64,000 nucleotides of DNA, from NCBI GenBank assembly GCA_026988015.1, contig JALSMA010000078.1, positions 20,153-84,152 of the forward strand, read 5' to 3'. How positions within the stretch are numbered: position 1 is the stretch's first letter; each line of letters starts with the position of its first letter. The translations under genes and the position numbers were made by a program. The notes beneath the pieces were generated by a model. The model was not told where the DNA came from and did no database searches. It saw only the letters and a list, made by a program, of their open reading frames with translations. This document shows, piece after piece, positions 46,520 to 56,194 of the stretch. This DNA comes from Desulfobulbaceae bacterium. GTDB lineage: Bacteria > Desulfobacterota > Desulfobulbia > Desulfobulbales > Desulfocapsaceae.

Positions 46520-48745
46520 TTACAGGGCATCAACAATCTGGTTAAAGACTGTGCTGGGACGCATGGCGGCAGAGGTCTTGTCAAAGTCCGGCATATAATA
46601 GCCACCGAGATCCACTGCCTGTCCCTGACAGCTGATCATCTCTTTTACAATCAGATCTTCGTTATCACGCAGTTCTTCCACAACTCTGACAAACTTTTCT
46701 CGTAACTCCGGGTCTTCAGTCTGAGTAGCAAGGACCTTTGCCCAGCATAATGCCAGATAAAAATGGCTGCCCCGGGTATCAAGCTCGCCCACCTTACGTG
46801 AGGGTGATTTTTCACTCTCAAGAAAATTCCCAATAGCCTGATCCAGCGTCCTGGCAAAAAGAGCTGCCCTCTCATTGCTGTAGGTCGCTGCCAGATGCTC
46901 AAAAGAGGGCACCATGGCACAAAATTCACCAAGGGAATCCCAACGCAGATGCCCCTCGGCAACAAACTGCTGCACATGCTTTGGCGCAGAACCGCCGGCA
47001 CCAGTTTCAAACAAGCCACCGCCATTCATCAAAGGAACAATGGAGAGCATCTTGGCGCTGGTACCAAGTTCTAAAATGGGAAAAAGGTCGGTCAGATAGT
47101 CTCTTAACACATTACCGGTAACAGAAATAGTATCCTCTCCTCTTCTGATTCTGGCAATTGACTCCCGCATCCCTTCAAGGGGGGTCACCACACGGACATC
47201 CAAACCAATAGTGTCGTGGTCCGGGAGGTACCTGTTCACCTTGGTTATAAGTTCAGCATCATGGCCACGCTCCGGATCAAGCCAGAAAAGAGCCGGACTC
47301 CCTGTGGCACGAGCCCGGGAAACCGCTAGTTTCACCCAGTCCTGAACAGGGGCATCCTTGGTCTGACACATTCTGAATATATCATCTTTTTCCACTGAAC
47401 ACTCAAGCAGTACCCTGCCATTTTCATCCACCACCCGAACCGTTCCTGCGGCAGGTGCCTCAAATGTTTTGTCATGCGAACCATACTCTTCAGCCTTCTG
47501 GGCCATAAGACCAACATTGGAGACACTGCCCATGGTGGCTGGATCAAAGGCGCCATTTTGCTGACAGTCTGTAACAACTTCCTGATAAATCCGTGCATAA
47601 CAACGATCAGGAATCATCGCATTGGTATCGTGGAGTTTGTCATCTGGCCCCCACATCCTGCCACCATCGCGAATGACCACTGGCACAGAAGCATCCACTA
47701 TTATATTATTGGGCACATGAAGGTTGGTAATCCCGTTGCTGGAATCCACCATGGCAAGCTCACATCCGCGTTCGTAGACTGCCATGATATCCGCTTCAAT
47801 TTCCGCCCTCTGATCTGCAGGTAAGGACTCGATCTTCTCGTAAATATCAGCAAGGCCATTATTCACATTTACCCCAAGTGAATCAAACAGATCACCATGT
47901 TTGTCAAAAACATCCTGATAAAACACTGACACACAGTGGCCAAACATTATGGGATCAGAAACCTTCATCATCGTTGCCTTCAAGTGCAGAGAAAGCAGAA
48001 CACCATCCTCTTTTGCGGCCTTAATCTGACGTACATAAAACGCGCGTAACTTTTTGACATTCATCACAGAGACATCAATCACCTCACCTGGAAGCAAAGG
48101 AATTGCGGGATCAAGAACTGTCACATCGCCATCTTCTGCCACACACTCAATACGCACCGTAGCAGCCTCGTCCATTGTGGTTGAACGTTCACTACCGTAA
48201 AAATCGCCATCATCCATGTAACTGATTCGGCATTTGGAATCATCGGGCCACTCTTTCATCATCCGATGCGGTTTTTTCTGGCCAAAACGTTTCACTGAAG
48301 CTGCTGCCCTGCGATCCGCATTGCCTTCCCGCAGTACCGGGTTCACGGCACTGCCAAGTACCTGCGCATACCTAGCATGAATCTTCTTTTCCTTATCGGT
48401 TTGTGGTTCTGCGGGATAATTGGGTATATCATAGCCTTTATTTTGCAACTCTTGAACAGCTTCTATCAACTGAGGGACAGAAGCACTCACATTGGGCAGT
48501 TTGACAATATTGGCTTCAGGTTCTTTTACCAACCTGCCCAGTTCCGCCAGATCATCAGAAATCTGCTGATCTGCAGTGAGATTTTCAGGAAAGTTTGCAA
48601 TGATTCGTCCAGCTAGGGATATATCCTTCTGCACAAGTTCAAAGCCTGCCCCCCTGGTAAACCCCTGTAGAATCGGTAACAGGGAGTATGATGCCAGGGC
48701 TGGCGCCTCATCAATTTTTGTGTAAATAATCTCTTGAGTTGTCAT
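46520..48745 (-). CDS. icd: Monomeric NADP-dependent isocitrate dehydrogenase
   Basis: The enzyme oxidises isocitrate to 2-oxoglutarate. The 741-residue protein matches the monomeric type (about 740 residues) and not the common homodimeric enzyme of about 410 residues: [20 protein letters not shown] near the start, [37 protein letters not shown] and [13 protein letters not shown]. The C-terminal half includes [20 protein letters not shown]. It lies 289 bp downstream of the dnaA stop on the same strand. Confidence 0.95.
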   Translation of the reverse strand: MTTQEIIYTKIDEAPALASYSLLPILQGFTRGAGFELVQKDISLAGRIIANFPENLTADQQISDDLAELGRLVKEPEANIVKLPNVSASVPQLIEAVQELQNKGYDIPNYPAEPQTDKEKKIHARYAQVLGSAVNPVLREGNADRRAAASVKRFGQKKPHRMMKEWPDDSKCRISYMDDGDFYGSERSTTMDEAATVRIECVAEDGDVTVLDPAIPLLPGEVIDVSVMNVKKLRAFYVRQIKAAKEDGVLLSLHLKATMMKVSDPIMFGHCVSVFYQDVFDKHGDLFDSLGVNVNNGLADIYEKIESLPADQRAEIEADIMAVYERGCELAMVDSSNGITNLHVPNNIIVDASVPVVIRDGGRMWGPDDKLHDTNAMIPDRCYARIYQEVVTDCQQNGAFDPATMGSVSNVGLMAQKAEEYGSHDKTFEAPAAGTVRVVDENGRVLLECSVEKDDIFRMCQTKDAPVQDWVKLAVSRARATGSPALFWLDPERGHDAELITKVNRYLPDHDTIGLDVRVVTPLEGMRESIARIRRGEDTISVTGNVLRDYLTDLFPILELGTSAKMLSIVPLMNGGGLFETGAGGSAPKHVQQFVAEGHLRWDSLGEFCAMVPSFEHLAATYSNERAALFARTLDQAIGNFLESEKSPSRKVGELDTRGSHFYLALCWAKVLATQTEDPELREKFVRVVEELRDNEDLIVKEMISCQGQAVDLGGYYMPDFDKTSAAMRPSTVFNQIVDAL

Positions 48746-48896
48746 GGAAATTCCTCATATTTCATCTGTACAAATTCAATCACCGCCTTATTCCGACAAG
48801 ACCGGATTTTTCCACCAGTGATCATATATATTGAAAAAACGATATCATATACGATTTTGGCCCGCAAAGCCATATTGAAACTTCCGGACAGGACAA

Positions 48897-48941
48897 ACAA
48901 AAAAAGGGGGGGGTTGCTTCGTCATCACGAAGCACCCCCCT
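48897..48941 (-). terminator. Rho-independent terminator after dnaA
   Basis: On the minus strand GGGGGGTGCTTCGTGATG is followed by ACGAAGCAACCCCCC and then seven T residues. A strong stem with a short loop and a U tract. It lies about 95 bp after the dnaA stop and before the icd start. Confidence 0.9.
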
Positions 48942-49034
48942 CCAATCACGCCATAACACCATATTATCTCAAGACAATACTACCAAGGAGCACAGTTACA
49001 AAAAGGACTCAACCATTCCTAGGAAGATATCGTA

Positions 49035-50360
49035 TTATAGCTCTGCCATCTTCCGGTCAAGAATTTCCACCTGACGCCGAACCGAAATATCCTGCCTGCA
49101 TAACTCGGAAACCACCTTAACCGCATGAAGAACGGTGGCATGATTTCGATTAAAGATCTTTCCGATATCGCCAAGTGATTCCTCGGTATGTTTACGACCA
49201 AGATACATAGCAACTTGACGAGGAAAAGAAATAACCCTCTTTCTAGAGCGTGACTGCAGGTCTTTATAACTCACATTAAACTCCCTGCTGATCATCTCAC
49301 CAATGAGCGCTGTGGTGAGATTCCTGGAAATCCCCACTATTTCAGCCACAACATCACGAACCATGTCCATTCCAACAGTACCACCCGTCAGAGAGGCTTT
49401 GGAACTAAGCGACAGAAGAGCAGACTCGATGCGCCGCACATCACCATGAATCTGCTGACTGATGTAGGAGATGGCCTCTTCTTCAAGTTCCAGCCCACTT
49501 TGGGCCACTTTGTTCTCAACAATGCGATAACGGGTGGCAAAATCCGGGGCCTGGATAGTTGTTACCAGTCCAGCACCCATCCGGGAACGGAACTCGTTAT
49601 CTATTCCCTTCAGATCACGTGGTGCATTGTTTGCTGTGAGGATCACCCGCTTGCCACTCTTAATCAGCGAATCGAGAAGCTCATTGAGTTCCTCCTGGGT
49701 TTTTTTCTTGCCCTTTAAGGCATGGACATCTTCAACCAGCAGAAAATCACAATGGTCATGGTAACTCGCCTTAAAAGCATCCATACTTCCTGTCTGAATA
49801 CCACGCACCATCTCTGAGGAGAACTGCTGGGCAGTTACATAACGAAGCCTGGTTGCCGGTGACTCCTCAAGGAGGGTATGGGCAACGGCATGGGTCAAAT
49901 GACTTTTCCCAAGCCCTGTAGAGCTATTGATGTAAAGACAGCTTCCCACAGTATCATCACCATTTATCATTGATTTACAGGCAGACTGGGCGAGCAGATT
50001 AGACTCACCAAGCATAAAGGCGTCAAAGGTATACCTGGGATGCAGAGAACGAACTATGGATTTTCTCTCCGGGATATGGGGCAGACGAAGCTGCTCCCGG
50101 GACTGAACAGATGGCAGCGCTGCAGCAGGTTCTTTATCACAGAGAACAACTCGACATTGACTGCCGGAAAGAGCTTCCACAGTTTCCTGCAAAGTTGCAA
50201 GATGGTTCCGATCAAGATGGGCTCGATAAAAACGATCTGGACAGGCGAGTCTGATCTCAGTAGCATCAGAATGTATGCATTCAAGGGGTTCCACCCAGAG
50301 ATCATAAACAGAGTCACCCAGATTTTCTTTCAATGCCTCTTTTGCCTGTTCCCAAACCAT
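49035..50360 (-). CDS. dnaA: Chromosomal replication initiator protein DnaA
   Basis: DnaA opens the origin and starts replication. The 441-residue protein has an N-terminal domain I (WEQAKEALKENLGDSVYDLW), the linker, the AAA+ domain with YINSSTGLGKSHLTHAVAHT (about residue 141) and LLVEDVHALKGKKKTQEELN (about 203), and the C-terminal DNA-binding signature GKIFNRNHATVLHAVKVV (about 402). Complete and of typical length. The 679 bp upstream, not 49034, would be the place for an origin; see the intergenic note. Confidence 0.97.
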   Translation of the reverse strand: MVWEQAKEALKENLGDSVYDLWVEPLECIHSDATEIRLACPDRFYRAHLDRNHLATLQETVEALSGSQCRVVLCDKEPAAALPSVQSREQLRLPHIPERKSIVRSLHPRYTFDAFMLGESNLLAQSACKSMINGDDTVGSCLYINSSTGLGKSHLTHAVAHTLLEESPATRLRYVTAQQFSSEMVRGIQTGSMDAFKASYHDHCDFLLVEDVHALKGKKKTQEELNELLDSLIKSGKRVILTANNAPRDLKGIDNEFRSRMGAGLVTTIQAPDFATRYRIVENKVAQSGLELEEEAISYISQQIHGDVRRIESALLSLSSKASLTGGTVGMDMVRDVVAEIVGISRNLTTALIGEMISREFNVSYKDLQSRSRKRVISFPRQVAMYLGRKHTEESLGDIGKIFNRNHATVLHAVKVVSELCRQDISVRRQVEILDRKMAEL

Positions 50361-51039
50361 ATTCTTCCCCTCAAAAAGTCAAACCAAACAACAAAATCAG
50401 GCCAAAATCGTGAATTATTCGGCCTTACAACCTTTATTATTCTCTTTCTCAAACGCTGGATTCAATTAATTCAGAACAGGAACAAGACACATAGCTCCTA
50501 TCATAAAGAAGTCACGAAAGCGAGATTCACTGCCGTCACTCATGAGGGGGGAATTAACTTCATTTTACCGTTTCGGTCAAAGTCGATTTCGACAAATTTT
50601 CCTATCAGTACCACATATTATCACACCTTCTCTGAGGCGCCCATCAGGGACGGGATTGCACCACACAGCCCTCCAAAAGCCTTTGTTTACGGGCATGGCA
50701 GGCATCGTACACCAATATGCTGTTATCTTCATATCTTAGTCCGGGTAACGATAAGTTATCAACAATTTTCATTTTTTCTTAAACTCTTTATTTCTGCAAA
50801 TAACGATGTTTTTCTGTGAATTGCTAAACATTATTCCCAAGCCACACAAAAGGAGTCGCTATATCAATGAGTACACCGGATTCGGAGAAAAATTCTTTTT
50901 TGCTCTTTTTTCCGTCACTCAGAAAAATATATTTTCAAGTAAGAAGTGTTTTTCTTACATCTATGAACTGACAGGCCTCCAGAGGGCGTTCTAATAGACA
51001 TTCCCGCACAGCTTTCTCATCTTACAAAAATCAGCATCA
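50361..51039. other. Intergenic region between dnaA and comF (679 bp)
   Basis: No gene is supported. It contains one good DnaA-box-like word TTATCAACA (50756-50764), eight of nine bases matching TTATCCACA, followed by an AT-rich stretch to about 50960, and a short stem GTAAGAA/TTCTTAC (50939-50958). One box does not make an origin, so oriC is possible but weakly supported. Confidence 0.5.
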
Positions 51040-51777
51040 TTATACCCGGGCCAGGGTCAGCACTTTCACAGCTTTTGCCCCCGCATGCAGTAGGACACGA
51101 CTGCACTCTGAAACCGTACTTCCGGTGGTAAGGACATCATCGACCAACAAAACTGACCTTCCCTGCAGTTTTCCAGCACCGCTGACAGTAAAGGCATGGC
51201 GAAGATTTTTTCGTCTGGCAGTACCATCAAGTCCTGTCTGTGGATCTGTATCACGAACACGTTGCAACAAATCCACCTGAATACGTTCCTTATCATTGGG
51301 GTAAAGAATCTCTGCAAGAAGAACAGCCTGGTTAAAGCCGCGCTGCCGCAATCTCTTTAGATGAAGGGGTACCGGCACGATCCACTCATCAGCGGCAAGA
51401 TGGTTTGTTTTCCCTGCTCGAATGATCCGTTCAAGGGAGGGCAGGACTGTAAGATCACCACCGTATTTCAAGCTGTGCAAAAAGGTAACAACAGGTTCCT
51501 GGTATCTGGCTACAGCACGGGCCTCAGCGTAGGGCGGGAGGGTGCGAAGACAATTACCACAGAGATGATCTCCTGCCGTCGAATCAGCCATCTCACATCC
51601 GCACACAGAACAGCACGGTGTTTTGATATATGCAATGTCATGCAGACAGCTGTTACAGATACCCTGGTCGTCACCAGACACCAGACAGGAACAAACAGCG
51701 CAGGAAAGGGGAAAAAGTAGATTTTTCACTGCAGACAGCCAGCCAGTAATTGCTGCAACTTGCCTCTCACCCATCAT
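51040..51777 (-). CDS. comF: ComF family phosphoribosyltransferase-like protein
   Basis: The start at 51777 (MMGERQ) gives 245 residues; the longer frame opens on TTG. Zinc-type Cys pairs lie near the start (CAVCSCLV, CNSCL, CCSVCGCEM and CGNCL), then AVARYQEPVVTFLHSLKYGG, PVPLHLKRLRQRGFNQAVLL, and the PRT motif VLLVDDVLTTGSTVSECSRV. ComF is a competence or DNA-uptake factor in some bacteria. Divergent from the epimerase gene. Confidence 0.88.
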   Translation of the reverse strand: MMGERQVAAITGWLSAVKNLLFPLSCAVCSCLVSGDDQGICNSCLHDIAYIKTPCCSVCGCEMADSTAGDHLCGNCLRTLPPYAEARAVARYQEPVVTFLHSLKYGGDLTVLPSLERIIRAGKTNHLAADEWIVPVPLHLKRLRQRGFNQAVLLAEILYPNDKERIQVDLLQRVRDTDPQTGLDGTARRKNLRHAFTVSGAGKLQGRSVLLVDDVLTTGSTVSECSRVLLHAGAKAVKVLTLARV

Positions 51778-51938
51778 TTTGCTCACTTTTTCGATACTTT
51801 GCAATTAAGTCTACCACTTTTTTCCACCCCAATCAGTAGCAAAAAGATGTTTTTTTCAATAATTCGTGCTAGGATAAGCGGTAACATCTTTCCAGAGAAA
51901 AAAGATCGCTTATTGTACAAATTTTAATATATTAGACT

Positions 51939-53090
51939 GTGACACAAAGCAACTCTTCCTCAAAAAAACTCTTGGGCGTTCTCATTGGTGGCTCCGGTCT
52001 TATCGGGGGTACTCTGGCGCACTATTTTAAAACCAAGACTCCTCACACCATAGAATTGCGCGCTCCAAGCAGCAAAAAACTCTCCATTAGAAATGCTGCC
52101 GACATCAAAGATTACCTCAAGCGGCTGCAACCGGACTTTGTCATCAACACCGCAATCGCGAACATTGGATCTGACTCCCAACTGGCCTTTGAGGTTAACT
52201 ATGTTGGCACGCTCAACATGGCCCGTGCTGCAGCAGCTCTGAAAATCCCGTACATCCATGTCAGCTCAGCTGCAACCCTGCCCAACGGCGAGAACCTCAC
52301 AGAAAACGATTGCCTCGAGATTCAGCCACAACTGAATAATTATGCAAAATCGAAACTCATGGCCGAAGAGACACTGAGATACATGCATAAGGCAGTTGGA
52401 CTTGACTACACCTGTATCCGTCTTGCCGTTGTCTATGGCGAGCATGACCATAAAATCCAGGGATTCCATCGGCTCTTTTTTTCCATCGCCGATGAATCCA
52501 TGCCTGTTCTTTTTACCAAAAAGAATGTCATGCACTCCTACTCCAACGCCAACAAATTCCCCTATTTCGTGCATCATGCCCTGGAAAACAGAGAGGAATT
52601 CAACGGGGAAACATATCACTTTGTCGACAAAGATCCTGTGGAACTCGCCAACCTCATCCTCACCATCCGCTCTTATCTGGAACTGAAAACTCCACGTGAA
52701 ATTTATGTTCCCTATTCCATGGCCATATTTGGAAAGAAAATGCTGGAAGTCCTCTTGAAAGGACTCTCACGCATCGGTATCCACGGTGGGCTGCCAGCCG
52801 AACTCATGTTTCTGGAGAGCTTTTATAAAACCCAGACCCTCTCTGCGGAAAAACTACTCAACTCCAGTTTCATCGACCCCAAACCCGAGGAGACTATCTA
52901 CACCAAACTTCCCGCCCTGGTCGTCTACTACCTTAAACGCTGGACCCATGAGAATCTCATCTCAACCTTTAACGAGTCGATTCTCCACCCCCAGGCAATG
53001 GCAAAAGATTTCGAACGGTCACCCATTGAGCTGCTCAACAGTGTCCATGAAGATTCCACATCACCCTTTATAGACCTGATTGACAATTGA
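51939..53090 (+). CDS. Extended SDR, NAD-dependent epimerase/dehydratase family
   Basis: The 383-residue protein (GTG start) has the N-terminal Rossmann motif LLGVLIGGSGLIGGTLAHYF, DFVINTAIANIG (about 68) and the YAKSKL catalytic Lys-Tyr region near 135. It resembles RmlD/GalE-type sugar-nucleotide or related NADP enzymes, but the substrate is not clear. The C-terminal 130 residues are unusual, rich in charged residues, with no recognised domain. No strong ribosome binding site precedes it. Copy 3 of the repeat family begins at its stop. Confidence 0.7.
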   Translation: MTQSNSSSKKLLGVLIGGSGLIGGTLAHYFKTKTPHTIELRAPSSKKLSIRNAADIKDYLKRLQPDFVINTAIANIGSDSQLAFEVNYVGTLNMARAAAALKIPYIHVSSAATLPNGENLTENDCLEIQPQLNNYAKSKLMAEETLRYMHKAVGLDYTCIRLAVVYGEHDHKIQGFHRLFFSIADESMPVLFTKKNVMHSYSNANKFPYFVHHALENREEFNGETYHFVDKDPVELANLILTIRSYLELKTPREIYVPYSMAIFGKKMLEVLLKGLSRIGIHGGLPAELMFLESFYKTQTLSAEKLLNSSFIDPKPEETIYTKLPALVVYYLKRWTHENLISTFNESILHPQAMAKDFERSPIELLNSVHEDSTSPFIDLIDN

Positions 53091-53215
53091 TGGCGTCGTA
53101 AAAACTCTTCACCTGCTTCGTTGCTGCATTTTTTGTTCAATTACGACGAACCCTAGTACGCCGAAATAAAACAAAAAATACGTGCCTCGCATCTGAAGTT
53201 TTTTACTTAACCATC
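53089..53215 (+). repeat. Intergenic repeat family, copy 3 (after the epimerase gene)
   Basis: The copy reads GATGGCGTCGTAAAAACTC, GCTTCGTTGCTGCATTTTTT, TAGTACGCCGAAATAAAAC, and GTGCCTCGCATCTGAAG, in plus orientation. It starts on the last bases of the epimerase stop and is imperfectly palindromic. Its reverse complement matches copy 2 at 42.3 kb, which has the minus orientation. Confidence 0.75.
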
Positions 53216-53422
53216 TATAAATTGACCTTTTTACGAGATTGTCATAATTAACCCTTTACAATTCTTTTTCCCCTTTCTAATTATGGACTCTTTGCAAAAC
53301 CCGCGAAACATGGCATATTGGTTAATTTATCATTTTTCATTCAGTCCGACCTGAGAATATAATGAAATGCTGGCAGAAACTGCCAAAAGAAAAACATTTC
53401 CTTTAGAGAAACAGGATATCAC
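53091..53422. other. Intergenic region before bamA (332 bp)
   Basis: The left 125 bp is repeat copy 3. The right part holds a TATAAT (53358-53363) 60 bp before bamA with only a weak -35 word, and a small TGGCAG/TGCCA hairpin just after it. No gene is seen. Confidence 0.6.
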
Positions 53423-56122
53423 ATGAATCACAGCAGAAAAGCCACCCATATTTCCAGAACTTCAAAACAGGGACCTCTATATCCCAGCCTTTTGCTGGTT
53501 GTTGTCCTCTGTCTCACCCTTGTTTTCACAGGGCTTGCCTCAGCTGTTGAGCAAAACACAAGCTACCTCCCTCTGAAAATAAATGCTCCTGCAGACCAGA
53601 AAGCCATCGCAGAGCGAGCCGACAGTGCTCTGGAAAATGCCCTTTTCACCACCTCTTTTTCCATGATACCACGTCAGGAAGCTGAGAAGCTCATTAATTA
53701 CGATGGAATCTGGCCCCCGGAACCGGAGGCACTCAAGAAAATTGCCGCAAAAACTGGCCTGGACTATGTGGCAGTGGGAAGTCTCACAATCCTTGGCGAA
53801 CAGATTAGTATTGATTACAAGGTTTTTGACCTGCTGGCGCCCTCTTCGCCCAAATACTATTACGCCCAGGGGGAATCCATCGAGAACCTGGCAGGTACCC
53901 TGTCGGAGGTGGTGCGCGACGTTATTGCCTACACGGAGCGTGACTTTATCATTGCTTCCATTTCCCCCACCGGCAACGTACGTATTGACTCCGGTGCGAT
54001 CTCAAGAAAAGTAAAGACTCAAGCAGGGGATTTTTATGACCCTGCCACACTGCGTGAAGACTTAAAGGCCATTTTCAAAATGGGCTACTTTGAAAATGTA
54101 TACATAAAAGTAACAGAGAGCGAGGCAGGAAAGGTTGTCACCTTTGAAGTAGTAGAAAAACCCATCGTCCGCAGCATTGAATATTCCGGACTTGACGCCT
54201 TCTCAAAAGAAGAGGTGGCGGAGGCTGCCAACATTGGCCTCAACACCATCCTGAATAATAGTAAAATAAACAATGCAGTTGCTGCAATAAAAGCACTCTA
54301 CAAGGCCAAAGGATATTACAATACTCAGGTTACAGCCCAGATAAGCTACCCCAATACCGAAAGCGCTGAATTACGCTTTGTCATTGAGGAAGGTGAAAAA
54401 ATCTACATTAAAGAAATTAAATTTATCGGCAACAAAAGCTTTGACAGTGATGAGCTTGAAGACATCATTGAGTCAAGTGAGAAAAACTGGCTTACCTGGC
54501 TCACCGAGGGCGGGCTGATGAAGCAGCAGATGCTTGAGCAGGATGTCGCACGGCTTGGTTCCTTCTACAACAATCAGGGCTTTCTGGAAGTCAAGATTGC
54601 AAAGCCCCAGGTTAAACAGGATGGTGACTGGCTTTATATAACATTCACCATTGAGGAAGGTCCACGGTACCGTGTTGGAACCGTCTCCTTTCAGGGTGAT
54701 CTCATAGCCGATAAACAGCAGCTGCGCAGCATGCTCACCATCCAGAATCAGGAATTCATCAATCGTCAGATTCTCCGTGAAGATGTGCTGAGACTGACTG
54801 ACTATTATTCTGAAAACGGCTTTGCCTTTGCCGATATCCGCCCCAAAACATTGAAGTCGGCAACAGGAGCCAGGGTTGACATCCTCATTGATATTAAGAA
54901 GGGTGATCTTGTTTATATTCAGCGTATTTCCATAAAAGGAAACAGCAGGACCCGTGACAATGTTATCCGTCGTGAACTACAAATTGCAGAAGGTGGCATC
55001 TTTGATTCCAAAGCACTGCGAATCAGTACTCAGCGCCTGCAACGCCTTGACTTCTTTGAAGAGGTGAATATAGTCCCGGAGCCAGCTCTGGACCCGTCAA
55101 AGATGGATGTAACCATCAACGTAAAGGAAAAATCCACCGGTCAGTTCAGTATTGGAGCCGGTTACAGTTCCGTTGACTCCTTCATGCTCATGGGTGAAAT
55201 CTCAGAGAACAACTTTCTCGGCCGTGGCGACAGGCTCTCCCTTGCAGCAAACATCAGTGGTACATCCAATCGCTTCAACCTCAGTTACACGAATCCAAAG
55301 TTCCGTGACTCTGACCTCTCCCTCGGTGCAGACCTCTTCAACTGGTTCCGGGAATTTGATGACTATGATAAGGATTCCAAAGGTGGGGCCGTTCGTTTTG
55401 GATATCCGCTTTTTGAAAGAGTGCGTGGCTATGGAAGCTATAGCTACACCGACACCACCTTAACAAATGTATCAGAATTTGCCTCACAGATTATCATTGA
55501 CTCTATGGACATAAAGGTAACCAGTGCCGTAAAGTTCGGCATGGTTCGCGATACCCGTGACCGGATGGTTGGAGCTTCCAGGGGATCTGAAAATTCTGTC
55601 ACAATCAAGTACGCAGGTGGCCTATTGAGCGGTGATGCAGAGTTCACCAAACTTGAGGCCTTCACCAGCTGGTACTATCCACTACCCTGGACCACTGTAT
55701 TTCACTTTAAGCTCTCAGGTGGCCAGGTATGGGAAAATGAAACAGGTCAGCTTCCTGTTTACGAACGCTTCTATCTTGGCGGCATGAATACCATCCGTGG
55801 TTTTGAATATGGTAAGGCAAGTCCCATTGACCCCGTCACAGGTGACCGAATCGGCGGTGACAAAATGTGGTACACCAATGTTGAATATGTTTTCCCACTG
55901 GTTACCGCGGCCGGTCTCCGTGGAGTAATTTTCTTTGATGCCGGCAAGGTCTATGCGGACGATGAGGACTGGAATATCGACAGCTATAATAAAGCTGCAG
56001 GTGTTGAACTTCGATGGATGTCCCCCATGGGGCCCCTTCGCCTGGTATGGGGTTACAATCTTGACCCCAAGGACGATGAAGACAGCTCTGTCCTTGACTT
56101 CTCCATTGGTGGTTCATTCTAA
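53423..56122 (+). CDS. bamA: BamA/Omp85 outer-membrane assembly protein with N-terminal extra domain
   Basis: BamA inserts beta-barrel proteins in the outer membrane. The 899-residue protein has a signal peptide (about 1-41), then a 130-residue domain resembling TolB/CsgG-type periplasmic folds (about 45-172, with LDYVAVGSLTILGEQISIDY), POTRA domains (about 173-566) and the barrel (about 570-899) with RFYLGGMNTIRGFEYGKASP, close to the family's typical VRGF motif, and a C-terminal Phe. The extra N-terminal domain makes it longer than the ordinary 800 residues. Confidence 0.92.
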   Translation: MNHSRKATHISRTSKQGPLYPSLLLVVVLCLTLVFTGLASAVEQNTSYLPLKINAPADQKAIAERADSALENALFTTSFSMIPRQEAEKLINYDGIWPPEPEALKKIAAKTGLDYVAVGSLTILGEQISIDYKVFDLLAPSSPKYYYAQGESIENLAGTLSEVVRDVIAYTERDFIIASISPTGNVRIDSGAISRKVKTQAGDFYDPATLREDLKAIFKMGYFENVYIKVTESEAGKVVTFEVVEKPIVRSIEYSGLDAFSKEEVAEAANIGLNTILNNSKINNAVAAIKALYKAKGYYNTQVTAQISYPNTESAELRFVIEEGEKIYIKEIKFIGNKSFDSDELEDIIESSEKNWLTWLTEGGLMKQQMLEQDVARLGSFYNNQGFLEVKIAKPQVKQDGDWLYITFTIEEGPRYRVGTVSFQGDLIADKQQLRSMLTIQNQEFINRQILREDVLRLTDYYSENGFAFADIRPKTLKSATGARVDILIDIKKGDLVYIQRISIKGNSRTRDNVIRRELQIAEGGIFDSKALRISTQRLQRLDFFEEVNIVPEPALDPSKMDVTINVKEKSTGQFSIGAGYSSVDSFMLMGEISENNFLGRGDRLSLAANISGTSNRFNLSYTNPKFRDSDLSLGADLFNWFREFDDYDKDSKGGAVRFGYPLFERVRGYGSYSYTDTTLTNVSEFASQIIIDSMDIKVTSAVKFGMVRDTRDRMVGASRGSENSVTIKYAGGLLSGDAEFTKLEAFTSWYYPLPWTTVFHFKLSGGQVWENETGQLPVYERFYLGGMNTIRGFEYGKASPIDPVTGDRIGGDKMWYTNVEYVFPLVTAAGLRGVIFFDAGKVYADDEDWNIDSYNKAAGVELRWMSPMGPLRLVWGYNLDPKDDEDSSVLDFSIGGSF

Positions 56123-56150
56123 TCGTCGGTTTCCACCTAATTTCTATTGC

Positions 56151-56188
56151 ATTCGGCTGCATGGTTTCCATGCAGCCGAATTTTTTTC
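56151..56188 (+). terminator. Rho-independent terminator after bamA
   Basis: ATTCGGCTGCATGG, a TTT loop and CCATGCAGCCGAAT form a 14-bp stem followed by a T run. It lies 29 bp after bamA. The frame of mfd runs through it, so the mfd start must be later than 56147; I use 56195. Confidence 0.9.
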
Positions 56189-56194
56189 CAAGTC

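Noticed and set aside
50040..50819. A 259-codon open frame on the plus strand across the dnaA 5' end
   Set aside because: It is antisense to the dnaA start region and extends into the intergenic gap; no family match and no ribosome binding site.
50361..51039. Origin of replication next to dnaA
   Set aside because: Only one good DnaA-box-like word was found; an origin normally has several boxes. It is left as an intergenic note.
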